From: JAJVID01 sp050247435
GTDB lineage: Bacteria; Acidobacteriota; Blastocatellia; RBC074
DNA length: 64,000 nucleotides
Direction of reading: 5' to 3'
Assembly: GCA_050247435.1 (NCBI GenBank)
Contig: JBFWUF010000025.1
Location: forward strand, 1 to 64,000
The notes below the pieces were generated by a model. That model was not told the origin of the DNA. It did not search any database and worked only from the letters and a program-made list of their open reading frames with translations. Position numbers and translations under genes: made by a program. Shown piece by piece: positions 26,788 through 40,206 of this stretch. How positions within the stretch are numbered: the first letter of the stretch is position 1; every line of letters starts with the position of its first letter.

Positions 26788-28188
26788 ATGACAAAAGAAG
26801 AAAAACTGGTCGAGTCCGCGCCTGCCGTGGCCTCCGAAGTGGAAGAGCCGTATCCGCCAAGCGGCTACGCCTGGTACGTGGTCGCCGCGCTGACGTTCGT
26901 CTACACGTTCTCGTTCATTGACCGGCAGATTCTGAACCTGCTGGTCGCGCCGATTCGCCGCGATCTGGGGATCAGCGACACCCAGATGAGTTGGCTGATG
27001 GGGCCGGCCTTCGCGTTCAGCTACATTCTGTTCGGCGTTCTGTTCGGAAGGCTGACGGATTCACGGAGCCGTCGCACGATAATCGCGGCTGGCTTCGCGG
27101 CCTGGAGCGTCTTCACGGCGAGCTGCGGATTGGCGAAGACCTATTTGCAAATAATGCTGCTGCGCGTCGGAGTTGGGATCGGCGAAGCGTCGCTTTCACC
27201 AGCCGCCTATTCGCTGATCACCGATTATTTCCCTCCGAAGCGGCGCGCGACGGCGTTGAGCGTCTACGGAATGGGCATCTACATCGGCAGCGGGCTTGCG
27301 TTCATCGTTGGCGGAATGGTGGCGCGGACGGCAGCGGCGCAGGATATGTGGCAATTGCCGATTGTCGGCGCGACGCGTCCCTGGCAGGTCGTCTTCTTCA
27401 TCGTCGGATTGCCGGGCGTGCTGCTGGCGTTGTTGATGTACACAGTGCGCGAACCGCTGCGGCGCGGGGCGAAAATGGTCAAAGCCGCTGACGGAACAAC
27501 ACGCGTCGCACAGGTTCCGCTCGGCGAGGTGCTGGCGTATTTGTGGAAGAATAAGCTGACCTTTATCTGTCACAACTTGGGCTTCGCGCTGCTCTCTTTT
27601 TCCAGCTACGGATCGAGCGCCTGGATTCCCACCTTTCTACAACGAAATCACGGGTGGACTATCGGCAAATCGGGAATAGTTTACGGATTGATCGTTGGAA
27701 TCTTCGGTACACTCGGCATCGTGCTGGGCGGGCGGTTTGCGGATTGGATGAACGAACGCGGGCGGCGCGACGCGACGATGCGCGTCGGATTGATCGTCTC
27801 GCTGGTCTGGATTCCGACCGGGGTTCTCTATCCTCTGGTCTCCGACGCAAACCTCGCCGCCATCCTGATCGCGCCTACGATCTTTCTGGCTTGCGCGCCT
27901 TTCGGCGTCGCGCCCGCTGCGATCCAGCAGATGGTTCCCAACAACATGCGTGGCCAGGCTTCGGCGATTTATCTCTTCGTCATTAACTTCGTGGGCCTGG
28001 GGGTCGGGCCGTCGGCAGTCGCCATCTTCACCGACTACGTTTTTCGCGGCGACGAATCAGTCAGATATTCGCTGCTGATCGTGGCTACAGCCGCGCACCT
28101 GATCGCCGCCGCGCTGTTGTGGATCGGCCTCAAACCTTACCGGCGCAGCCTGAATTATCTGAAAGAGTGGACGGCGGCTCACGCCTGA
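26788..28188 (+). CDS. MFS transporter, spinster-like
   Basis: 466 residues with about 12 hydrophobic helices and a short charged N-terminus. The first-half loop GRLTDSRSRR is the MFS motif A. VGIGEASLSPAAYSLITDYFP resembles the spinster-family (sphingolipid or organic-anion-like) subgroup. It should move a small organic molecule across the inner membrane. The class III CoA-transferase follows after 60 bases on the same strand, so substrate uptake and CoA activation may be linked; this is inference. Confidence 0.88.
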   Translation: MTKEEKLVESAPAVASEVEEPYPPSGYAWYVVAALTFVYTFSFIDRQILNLLVAPIRRDLGISDTQMSWLMGPAFAFSYILFGVLFGRLTDSRSRRTIIAAGFAAWSVFTASCGLAKTYLQIMLLRVGVGIGEASLSPAAYSLITDYFPPKRRATALSVYGMGIYIGSGLAFIVGGMVARTAAAQDMWQLPIVGATRPWQVVFFIVGLPGVLLALLMYTVREPLRRGAKMVKAADGTTRVAQVPLGEVLAYLWKNKLTFICHNLGFALLSFSSYGSSAWIPTFLQRNHGWTIGKSGIVYGLIVGIFGTLGIVLGGRFADWMNERGRRDATMRVGLIVSLVWIPTGVLYPLVSDANLAAILIAPTIFLACAPFGVAPAAIQQMVPNNMRGQASAIYLFVINFVGLGVGPSAVAIFTDYVFRGDESVRYSLLIVATAAHLIAAALLWIGLKPYRRSLNYLKEWTAAHA

Positions 28189-28202
28189 GAAGAGATCCTC
28201 TT

Positions 28203-28242
28203 ATATTTCATATGCGATATGAAATATGAAATATGAAATATA
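28203..28242. repeat. ATATTTCATAT palindrome with tandem GAAATAT
   Basis: A hairpin with arms ATATTTCATAT and ATATGAAATAT around GCG (28203-28227) is followed by tandem GAAATAT units. It lies directly before the CoA-transferase start, which has no clear Shine-Dalgarno. Probably a small repeat element. Confidence 0.6.
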
Positions 28243-28248
28243 GAAAAT

Positions 28249-29457
28249 ATGACCTTATCCAACAATTCCAATGCGCCGTCCGGCCCGCTCGCCGGCGTGA
28301 AGGTGATTGACTTTTGCAGCTTCATCAACGGAGCTTACAGCGCGGCGTTGATGGGCGATCTGGGCGCCGAGGTGATCAAGATCGAACCGTTGACCGGCGA
28401 TCTGGCGCGCGCCTGGGGGCCGTTCTTCAAGGGCGAGAGCCAGTTTTATCAGGCGTGGAACCGCAACAAGCGTGGGATGGCCGTTGACCTGAACACGCAG
28501 GCTGCGCGAGAGATTGTTTATGAGCTTGTTCGGCAATCCGATGTCGTGATCGAAAACTTCCGCGCTGGCGTGACTGAAAAGCTGGGTATTGATTACGCGA
28601 CGCTGCGCGAGATCAACCCGCGGATCATCTACTGCTCGTCAACCGCGTTCGGATCGAGAGGGCCTTATCGAGATCGTCCCGGTTACGATCCGGTGCTGCA
28701 ATCGCTGGGCGGGCTGGTGCGCGACAACGTGCGGTTCAGCGGGAAGGCGGCGCTTGGCGTCGTGGCTGTTTCGGATTACCAGGCCTCGATGCTGATCGTG
28801 ATGTCGGTCAACGCCGCGCTCTACCACCGCGAACGAACGGGCGAAGGGCAGATGATCGAGACTTCCCTGCTGCAAGGCGTGATGTCGGCGCACGCGCATT
28901 ACTACGTCCAGCCGTTGGAATGCGAGGAGGAAGGCGCGCCGGGCATCTATCCATACCGGTTGTTTGAAACCAGCGACGACCTGATCTTCATCGCCGCCGG
29001 CACGGACAAATTCTGGCGGATGCTGTGCGAGGAGCTTGGCGTTCCCGAATTGGGAACCGATCCGCGTTACGACACGAACGGCAAGCGGGCTGGCCGCCGC
29101 GAGGAATTGACCGAGGCGCTGCAACCGATCTTCAGAAAAAAGACGAGCGCGGAATGGGAGACTCTGCTGGTCGCCAAAGGCGTACCGTGCGCCTCGGTCA
29201 AAAACTACATGGAGTTTTTCGCCGACCCGCAGGTCGCCGCAATGGAGATGAACCCGGTCGTCGAGCACTCGCTGATCGGGCCGCTGCGATTAACCGGCGT
29301 GCCAGTCAATTTCGAGAAAACGCCGGGAAGCATCCAACGCGCCGCGCCGCTGCTGGGCGAACACACCGAAGAGATTCTGCGCGAGATTGGTTATGACGAA
29401 GAGCGCATTGCGAAACTGCGGCAGGAGCAAGTGATCATCGCTCTCGCCATTCGCTGA
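28249..29457 (+). CDS. Family III CoA-transferase (CaiB/BaiF)
   Basis: 402 residues. Transfers CoA between carboxylic acids through a catalytic aspartate. Family motifs visible: GVKVIDF at 16-22, GDLGAEVIKIEP at 36-47, NRNKRG at 71-76, and the probable nucleophile Asp176 in SDYQAS. The C-terminal half carries the usual ERTGEGQMIETSLLQG segment. Length is normal. The upstream MFS gene is 60 bases away. The substrate (for example carnitine-, oxalate- or succinate-type acids) cannot be told from sequence. Confidence 0.9.
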   Translation: MTLSNNSNAPSGPLAGVKVIDFCSFINGAYSAALMGDLGAEVIKIEPLTGDLARAWGPFFKGESQFYQAWNRNKRGMAVDLNTQAAREIVYELVRQSDVVIENFRAGVTEKLGIDYATLREINPRIIYCSSTAFGSRGPYRDRPGYDPVLQSLGGLVRDNVRFSGKAALGVVAVSDYQASMLIVMSVNAALYHRERTGEGQMIETSLLQGVMSAHAHYYVQPLECEEEGAPGIYPYRLFETSDDLIFIAAGTDKFWRMLCEELGVPELGTDPRYDTNGKRAGRREELTEALQPIFRKKTSAEWETLLVAKGVPCASVKNYMEFFADPQVAAMEMNPVVEHSLIGPLRLTGVPVNFEKTPGSIQRAAPLLGEHTEEILREIGYDEERIAKLRQEQVIIALAIR

Positions 29458-29760
29458 AGAAGCCGCAGGAACGGTTAAAGACGCCTTGCAATTAAATCCC
29501 GTTGATTGTGATTTATTCTTTGCGCGCTGAGCCTGAAGCAGGTGATAATCCCCCGCCTTTTCCGCTTACGTCTTCGAGGGCCTCTCGGATGCGTAGGCGG
29601 ATGTTCAAAACTGAAAGACGACAATTCTGAATTCCCCGGTTATTCGGTTTCGCCCTAATCGCTAAGACAATGGTTTTTGAATGCCCAATTTTGTTGGGCT
29701 TTCCGCGCCAATTTGTAAGTAGCCCGGTCAAACCGAATAGCTCGATTCAAGAGGACATAC
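29458..29760. other. Intergenic region, 303 bp
   Basis: Contains a short hairpin GCCCAATTTTGTTGGGC followed by TTTCC (about 29680-29705), which may end the CoA-transferase transcript, and a spaced inverted pair ATTCGGTTT / AAACCGAAT flanking it (about 29643 and 29734). No gene seen. Confidence 0.45.
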
Positions 29761-30684
29761 ATGACTTGCAATATGGATGAAAAGAATGTTGGCTTGCTAT
29801 CTCGACGGCGAGCGTTACAGTCAATCGCGACGATCACTGCGGGCGCGTTGGTAATTCCGCGCTCGGTCTTTGGCGCAACGCCGGCGAAGAACAAAATCAA
29901 ATTCGCCGCGATTGGGGATTTCGGAACCGGTGATGGCGGTCAGGCTGGGATCGCGGCGCAGATACTGAGAGACCATCAGACCTCTCCCCTCGATTTAATT
30001 CTCGCGGTGGGTGACAACATCTACCCGGATGGCGGCGGGCGGCACTTCGTGAAGAAATTCGAGCGCCCCTACGCCGGACTTCTCAATCATGGCGTGAAGT
30101 TCCACGCCGTGCTCGGGAACCACGACGTGAGAGACGGGCGTCACGATCAATGCCGGTATCCTCACTTCAACATGAACGGGCAGAACTATTACACGCTCAA
30201 AAAAGGCGACGGGCTGGTCGAATTCTTCATGGCGGATTCGACGGATTTCGACTCGGCTCAGACCGGCTGGCTGGAAGGCGCGTTGCGCGCGTCAACGGCC
30301 AAATGGAAGATCGCGGTATTCCATCATCCGATATACTCTTCGGCTGAGACGCACGGATCGGATCTCAAGCTGAGAAGAATCATCGAGCCGCTTCTCAACC
30401 GCTACGGAGTCAACGCCGTCTTCTCCGGCCACGATCACATCTACGAACGCACCAGGCCGCAAAAGGGCATTCAATATTTCGTCACCGGAGCCGGCGGGAA
30501 AGTGCGCGACGGCGACATTGATATGAGGAGTCCTTTCAGAGAGGTGACCTTTGACAGAGACAATCACTACATGCAAGTTGAGATTGACGACCAGCAAATC
30601 AATTTCCGCGCCATCAGCAGAAGCGGCGCGGTGATTGACAGCGGGACAATCAGGGAAAGAGCGCTGGCCAACTCGGCGCGCTGA
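29761..30684 (+). CDS. Tat-exported metallophosphoesterase (purple acid phosphatase-like)
   Basis: 307 residues. SRRRALQS near residue 14 followed by a hydrophobic stretch ending FGA fits a twin-arginine signal, so the enzyme is folded and metal-loaded before export. Metal ligand motifs are in order: GDFG, VGDNIY, GNHD, FHHP, GHDHIY. It resembles single-domain tartrate-resistant acid phosphatases and should cleave phosphomonoesters in the periplasm. AAGAGGA precedes the ATG. A hairpin terminator lies 25 bases downstream. Confidence 0.9.
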   Translation: MTCNMDEKNVGLLSRRRALQSIATITAGALVIPRSVFGATPAKNKIKFAAIGDFGTGDGGQAGIAAQILRDHQTSPLDLILAVGDNIYPDGGGRHFVKKFERPYAGLLNHGVKFHAVLGNHDVRDGRHDQCRYPHFNMNGQNYYTLKKGDGLVEFFMADSTDFDSAQTGWLEGALRASTAKWKIAVFHHPIYSSAETHGSDLKLRRIIEPLLNRYGVNAVFSGHDHIYERTRPQKGIQYFVTGAGGKVRDGDIDMRSPFREVTFDRDNHYMQVEIDDQQINFRAISRSGAVIDSGTIRERALANSAR

Positions 30685-30708
30685 GGCGACAAATCGCAAG
30701 TGAACACA

Positions 30709-30750
30709 AGAGGCGCGGAAGAGATTCTCTTTTGCGCCTCTCGCTTTTCT
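30709..30750 (+). terminator. Intrinsic terminator after the phosphoesterase gene
   Basis: An 8-bp outer stem AGAGGCGC/GCGCCTCT encloses an inner AAGAG/CTCTT pairing and is followed by CGCTTTTCT. Confidence 0.65.
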
Positions 30751-30839
30751 AAATCAGATCATCGGACGCCTAACGAACAAAAGCTGAGCCACAGCCGCCC
30801 GACGGGGTCGCCTGCCGACGCGAAGCGCTCCGGAGGGGT

Positions 30840-31328
<489 letters not shown>

Positions 31329-31547
31329 AGGTCTCCTTTCGCCAAACGAACGATACTCTCAACTCAATCATCCGTCGGGCTACAGTAACTCATGAGACAT
31401 CCGAACCGCGGCAAACGCCCGAACATCCCAAGTTCGTGTGTTGTTGTTGTGTAGCGCGACCAATCTGCCGCCGACGCGAACGACTTCGCCCGCGCCTCGC
31501 TACGCCAAAGGTAAAAACTGACCGAACACTCCGTCGCATCGCTCTTA

Positions 31548-31976
<429 letters not shown>

Positions 31977-31994
31977 GTATTCCTCCTAGTATTG

Positions 31995-32432
31995 TTATGT
32001 GATCATCATCGGCGCATCTGTGCGCGTGCTGTAATCCCGGGGGATCAACTTCGCCGTCGGCACGGAATCCTGGTCTATCTGATTTGCGTGGACGGACGGT
32101 TGCGCGGGATTGTCTTGCACGCACTGCATCCACTCCACGCCGAGCGAATCCAGGCAGACCAACATTTCTCCATCGGGAGTTTCGGTGGAGTGAACCATTC
32201 CGGATTCAACCCAGCGATAGATGACGCGGGGGCGGATTCCGGTGATGACGGCGGCCTGCTCGGCGGTGACCAGCGCCGTCCGCGCGCCGCATTCGCCACA
32301 CTTTGCCTGAATCAACTCATTCCGCCGGTCTTGGCGACTTTGGCCGGACTTGACCAGACGACACGAATGCCCAACGGTAATCCCCTTCATTTCCTGCGGT
32401 GGGGGCGTAATTCCGGTTTGTATAGTTGTCAT
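31995..32432 (-). CDS. MerR-like helix-turn-helix protein with CxxC
   Basis: 145 residues from the ATG at 32432. The GTG nine bases upstream is part of the AAGGTG ribosome binding site and is rejected. Residues 45-48 form a single CGEC pair. Residues about 54-98 form a winged HTH of the excisionase/MerR_17 type (VTAEQAAVITGIRPRVIYRWVESG). The Asn/Gln-rich tail is disordered. Probably a DNA-binding regulator; one CxxC alone could join a zinc or redox site between subunits. It lies 20 bases after the receiver gene. Confidence 0.72.
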   Translation of the reverse strand: MTTIQTGITPPPQEMKGITVGHSCRLVKSGQSRQDRRNELIQAKCGECGARTALVTAEQAAVITGIRPRVIYRWVESGMVHSTETPDGEMLVCLDSLGVEWMQCVQDNPAQPSVHANQIDQDSVPTAKLIPRDYSTRTDAPMMIT

Positions 32433-32452
32433 TTCGTTCACCTTTCTATTGG

Positions 32453-32818
<366 letters not shown>

Positions 32819-32896
32819 CAGACTTGCTCACCGGCAAATTGGTTTTCGATAGCGTGAGCACTATGCCGGGTAATGCGGCGGGCGGGTATCAGGTGC

Positions 32897-32953
32897 GGGG
32901 AGTATTCTGGCTGCGGCGCGGGGAGTATTTTTGGAGTACTCCCTGGGGAGTAT
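32897..32953 (-). promoter_or_regulatory. Iteron-like operator array upstream of the receiver operon
   Basis: Three direct copies of GGGGAGTAT on the plus strand (32897-32905, 32920-32928, 32945-32953), spaced 23 and 25 bases apart, with a palindromic GGAGTACTCC at 32933-32942. The spacing is about two helical turns. They lie in the 147-base gap between the NarL-type regulator gene and the receiver gene, so they would control the downstream minus-strand operon. The binding protein is unknown; the NarL-type regulator next door is the first candidate. Confidence 0.55.
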
Positions 32954-32965
32954 GGAGGTAGAGAA

Positions 32966-36698
<3,733 letters not shown>

Positions 36699-36716
36699 GA
36701 AATTTTTTACTCGAAT

Positions 36717-38141
36717 TTAGCCTGCGCGCGCTCCGCGCTTGCCGCGCCTTCGGGCGAAAGCATAAAGCGCTACTCCGGCCAATCCCCACGCCAGCAGCAG
36801 TTCAACACTCGTCAAAGCCTGAATCGAGATTCGCCACAGCGGACTCAAACTTCGCATCGTCTGAACGTCCTGCCAAATTTGCACGGCGACCAACACGCCC
36901 ATTGCAATCAATGAAATCCACGCCGCCAGGCGCTGAAGCGATAACGGGATGTTCACCGTGACCGACTGAGCGAGCGACGGATTGCGGCGAGGCAACAACA
37001 GAAATGTCAGGCTGTGCAGGAAGTAGAGTATCACCAGCGCGAAGACCGCGATGTTCAACGCCAGCGAAATCTGATTGCCAACCAGCAACAAGACCGATGC
37101 GGCTAGCGTCAGCGTCAATCCCCACACCGGCGTGCCCGTGCGCGGATGAATCGCGCCGATCCAACCCGGCGTCAATCCGTCGCTCGCCAGCATGACCGCC
37201 AGCCGCGACGGAACCAGCATCGTCGAATTCATCGAAGTCGTCAGCGCCATGATCGCGCCGAATGTGACGAACCGCGCCGCGCCCGCAGGCAAATAAACCG
37301 CCGCGACCTCGGCCATCGGCGCGGAACTCACCGCCAGCCGCGCGCCGGGTAAAACACCGAATGCGACAACAGACATCAACACGAAGATCAACGCTGCGCC
37401 GGTGATACCTTTGAGAAAAACCACCGGCAGCCGCTTCGTGCTGTCTTTCACTTCCCCGGCAGTCTGCGCCAGAGATTCAAACCCGGCGTAAGAGAAGAAG
37501 AGCGGCGCGAGGCTTGCCAGAAACCCCTCGGCGCCGTGCGTGATGAACGGGCTGTAGTTCTCCGGTTTGATCGCAAACAACCCAGGCGCGATCAGCACGA
37601 TCAGCGAAAGGCCCAGCAGCGCGCACATCGTCACCTGCAATCGCCCGAACCATCGCACGCCGATCACATGCGCAAAATAGAAGAAGAGCAGGCTGACAAG
37701 CGCAAGCGGCAGGCGATACTTTTCAGGGTTGAGATGGCCTCCAGCCGCCGCAATTAGATAATCGGCCAGCGAATTGGCAAGAAAAGCTTCAGCGCCGATG
37801 TAAGAAATGATCTTGAGCCATGCGCCGACGAAGGCCAGACGGTAATCGCCTAAAGTCCGCGAGATGTGGGTGTATTCGCCGCCCGGCTCGCAACCGAGCG
37901 GGGTCGAGAGGAAAGCCGCGTATGGAACCGAAGTCGCCAGGATCACCGGAAAAAGTACAACGTAGCCGAGGATCACGCTCGGCCCGGTGAGCGACCAGGC
38001 GTGGCTCGTCACCGTGAAAATTCCCGCGCCGATCAGAATGCCCAGCAGCGCGGCGTAAGATTCGAGCGTGCCCAGATCGCGTCGCAGGCGTCCAGCGATG
38101 GCTGATTCTCTCGTTACCGCCAGCGGCTCCGACTCAGACAT
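36717..38141 (-). CDS. APC-superfamily amino-acid permease
   Basis: 474 residues with 12 hydrophobic helices. The conserved first helix GILIGAGIFTVTS and the EPGGEYTHIS segment are typical of amino acid/polyamine/organocation transporters. It overlaps the upstream hydrolase gene by 8 bases and ends 18 bases before the histidine kinase start, so it belongs to the GNAT-hydrolase-permease operon. Substrate unknown. Confidence 0.9.
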   Translation of the reverse strand: MSESEPLAVTRESAIAGRLRRDLGTLESYAALLGILIGAGIFTVTSHAWSLTGPSVILGYVVLFPVILATSVPYAAFLSTPLGCEPGGEYTHISRTLGDYRLAFVGAWLKIISYIGAEAFLANSLADYLIAAAGGHLNPEKYRLPLALVSLLFFYFAHVIGVRWFGRLQVTMCALLGLSLIVLIAPGLFAIKPENYSPFITHGAEGFLASLAPLFFSYAGFESLAQTAGEVKDSTKRLPVVFLKGITGAALIFVLMSVVAFGVLPGARLAVSSAPMAEVAAVYLPAGAARFVTFGAIMALTTSMNSTMLVPSRLAVMLASDGLTPGWIGAIHPRTGTPVWGLTLTLAASVLLLVGNQISLALNIAVFALVILYFLHSLTFLLLPRRNPSLAQSVTVNIPLSLQRLAAWISLIAMGVLVAVQIWQDVQTMRSLSPLWRISIQALTSVELLLAWGLAGVALYAFARRRGKRGARAG

Positions 38142-39366
38142 CAGCGCGCTCCATCAACCGATTGGCTGGCAGGCTCGGATCAATCACCTTCTCCGCGCTC
38201 TCGGCTCCGGCCACTGGCAGCCGCGTCGCGTCAACCAGACCGAGTTGCGCAAGCACGGAAGCTTGATCCCAATAAATGTGTTCATGCGCGAGTTTGTCGC
38301 CGCGAAAATGGACGATGACCACGAGCGGAACCCTGACGTGTTTTCCTGTTGGCGCAACGCCGGGCAGCATCCAGTCCATTTTGATCGTGTGCGTGAACTC
38401 GAAGACCATCTCGTCTACCACGCGATCCTTGCCGATAGTGCGCGACACCGGCGTCATCGCCGTGTCCGGCGGCATTTGCGGGATGAAGCGTTTCGAGTAG
38501 AACTCGCGCAGCGCGTCGCGCCCGACTCCGCCGGTCAAAACGGGAATGTGATTGACGTAAGCGTCCTCAACCATCGTCTCCAGCGTGGCTTCGGTGTCGC
38601 GCGTGACGAACTCGTATTTGACGTGATCGTTCCACAGCGCCGACAGATTGGCCGAAGCCTCGCCGTTGAGATTTCGCGTGAAGAATTCAAGCGTGCGCAG
38701 ATTGGCCAATTCCGCCGACTCGGCGTCGTAATGCGCGCCGCCGACGCGGGCGAAGGCGTGATCCTGTCCTTCGTAATCGTGCAACGTGACGAGCGGATTC
38801 TCGTCGAGCGCGGCATAAATTTTGGCTTGCGCTTCGGGCGGGCAGTATTGATCCTTTTGCGCGATGTGCAGCATCAGCGGGTTGCGCAAATTGGCCGCTT
38901 CGTCGAGAGCGTTCTCGATGCCCACGCCGTAATAGCCCACAGCGCAATCCGGGTGATGACGAACAGCCAGCAGGTAAGCGAGTTGGCCGCCGAGACAGAA
39001 ACCGACCGCGCCGACTTTGCCAGTGCAGGCCAGGTGGTTGCGCAGAAAGTCCAGCGTCGCGCCAGCGTCATCAACAGCTTTGGCTTCATCCAGCCCTTGA
39101 TACAACTCGAAAGCGCGTTTCCATTCGGCGTCGGTCTGATCGGTCAATTGCACTCCGCGTTCCTGCCGCCAGAACAAGTCGGGGCAGATCACGACGAAGC
39201 CGCGTTGCGCATACCAATCGGCAATCGAATGCATGACGTCGTTGACTCCGAAGATTTCCTGCAGGAGCACGATGCCCGGCCCGGCGTTGCCTGCTGGCAG
39301 CGCCAGATAGGCGTCAAATTCGCCGCCGTCGAAAGATTTGATGGTTGTCACTGCAAATTCCTCCAT
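38134..39366 (-). CDS. Dienelactone hydrolase fused to an NTF2/SnoaL-like domain
   Basis: 410 residues. Residues 1-240 are a dienelactone hydrolase (alpha/beta hydrolase) with the Cys124 (GFCLGG), Asp172, His203 (GQDHAF) triad. Residues about 255-400 have a SnoaL/NTF2-like pattern (FVTRDTEATLETMVEDAYVNHIP, PLVVIVHFRGDKLAHEHIYWD). Both domains bind small esters or lactones, so the fusion may act in two consecutive steps. The start ATG is clean. The permease start overlaps its stop; the GNAT gene lies 13 bases upstream. Confidence 0.85.
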   Translation of the reverse strand: MEEFAVTTIKSFDGGEFDAYLALPAGNAGPGIVLLQEIFGVNDVMHSIADWYAQRGFVVICPDLFWRQERGVQLTDQTDAEWKRAFELYQGLDEAKAVDDAGATLDFLRNHLACTGKVGAVGFCLGGQLAYLLAVRHHPDCAVGYYGVGIENALDEAANLRNPLMLHIAQKDQYCPPEAQAKIYAALDENPLVTLHDYEGQDHAFARVGGAHYDAESAELANLRTLEFFTRNLNGEASANLSALWNDHVKYEFVTRDTEATLETMVEDAYVNHIPVLTGGVGRDALREFYSKRFIPQMPPDTAMTPVSRTIGKDRVVDEMVFEFTHTIKMDWMLPGVAPTGKHVRVPLVVIVHFRGDKLAHEHIYWDQASVLAQLGLVDATRLPVAGAESAEKVIDPSLPANRLMERADV

Positions 39367-39379
39367 TAGCCTGCGCGCA

Positions 39380-39994
39380 TTAGCTCGACGCGCTTCCGTG
39401 CCGGGCTAGCCGAAACTCAAGATGCCGCTTCACGTCGCGCCATTCGCTCGCGAGGATGCTGTAGATCACGGTGTCGCGCACCGTCCCGTCGCGGCGGGCC
39501 AGATGATGGCGGATGACGCCATCCTTTTTCGCGCCCAGCGCCTCAATCGCTCGTTGCGAGGCGAAGTTGAAATTGTCGGTGCGCAGGCCGACCACTTTAC
39601 ACCCAAGCGTGTCGAAGGCGTGACCGAGCAGCAATAGCTTGCAACTTGTGTTGACGTGGCTGCGCTGCCAGCGTTTTCCGTACCATGTGTAACCGATCTC
39701 GACGCGGTCAATCGCGGATACGATGTCGTGATAGCGCGTGCTGCCGATGATCTCGCCGCTAGCCAATTCCCGCACCGCCCACGGGAGCATATGCCCCGCC
39801 TCCTGCCCCGCGAGAGCGCTGGCAATGTACGCGCGCGTCTGCTCCGGCTCCGGAACCGCCGTGAACCACAGCTCCCAGAGCCTGCCATCAGCCGCCGTGG
39901 CGGCCAGCCCGTCGTGATATTCGTAAGTCAGAGGCTCCAGCCGAACGCCGTGCCCCTCAAGTGTGACAGGATGAATCTCGATCATATTTGCCAT
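39380..39994 (-). CDS. GNAT acetyltransferase (RimJ/RimL type)
   Basis: 204 residues. The fold is indicated by EIIGSTRYHDI, EIGYTWYGKRWQ (acetyl-CoA binding strand and loop), KLLLLGHAFDTLGC and VGLRTDNFNFASQRAIEALGA. Closest to the RimJ/RimL and ribosomal-protein-acetyltransferase-like group, which also contains small-molecule N-acetylating enzymes. First gene of the GNAT-hydrolase-permease run. Substrate unknown. Confidence 0.85.
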   Translation of the reverse strand: MANMIEIHPVTLEGHGVRLEPLTYEYHDGLAATAADGRLWELWFTAVPEPEQTRAYIASALAGQEAGHMLPWAVRELASGEIIGSTRYHDIVSAIDRVEIGYTWYGKRWQRSHVNTSCKLLLLGHAFDTLGCKVVGLRTDNFNFASQRAIEALGAKKDGVIRHHLARRDGTVRDTVIYSILASEWRDVKRHLEFRLARHGSASS

Positions 39995-40047
39995 TTATAG
40001 CGAATTGCAGATGTCTACAACTGGTCCATGTATTGTGGGGCAGGTTC

Positions 40048-40206
40048 TCAATCTGCCCCGACCAAAGCCAACGCGATGATGATGGGAACGCCGAGTAACC
40101 AACCCGCCCAGGTGGCGCGAACCCATTGAATAAAAAACTTGCGGCCCCTCATGCTGTGTTCACTAGCAGCAGATTCGCCTTGCAGTCTGACATTCGAATT
40201 AAGCAT
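40048..40206 (-). CDS. Short membrane-protein ORF overlapping the PIN gene stop
   Basis: 52 residues. The ATG lies inside the last codons of the PIN gene (8-base overlap), which suggests translational coupling. Residues 23-49 (FFIQWVRATWAG then WLLGVPIIIALALVG) form one hydrophobic helix, and the frame stops straight after it. It reads like the N-terminal piece of a larger multi-pass membrane protein, so it may be a truncated remnant. Confidence 0.4.
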   Translation of the reverse strand: MLNSNVRLQGESAASEHSMRGRKFFIQWVRATWAGWLLGVPIIIALALVGAD

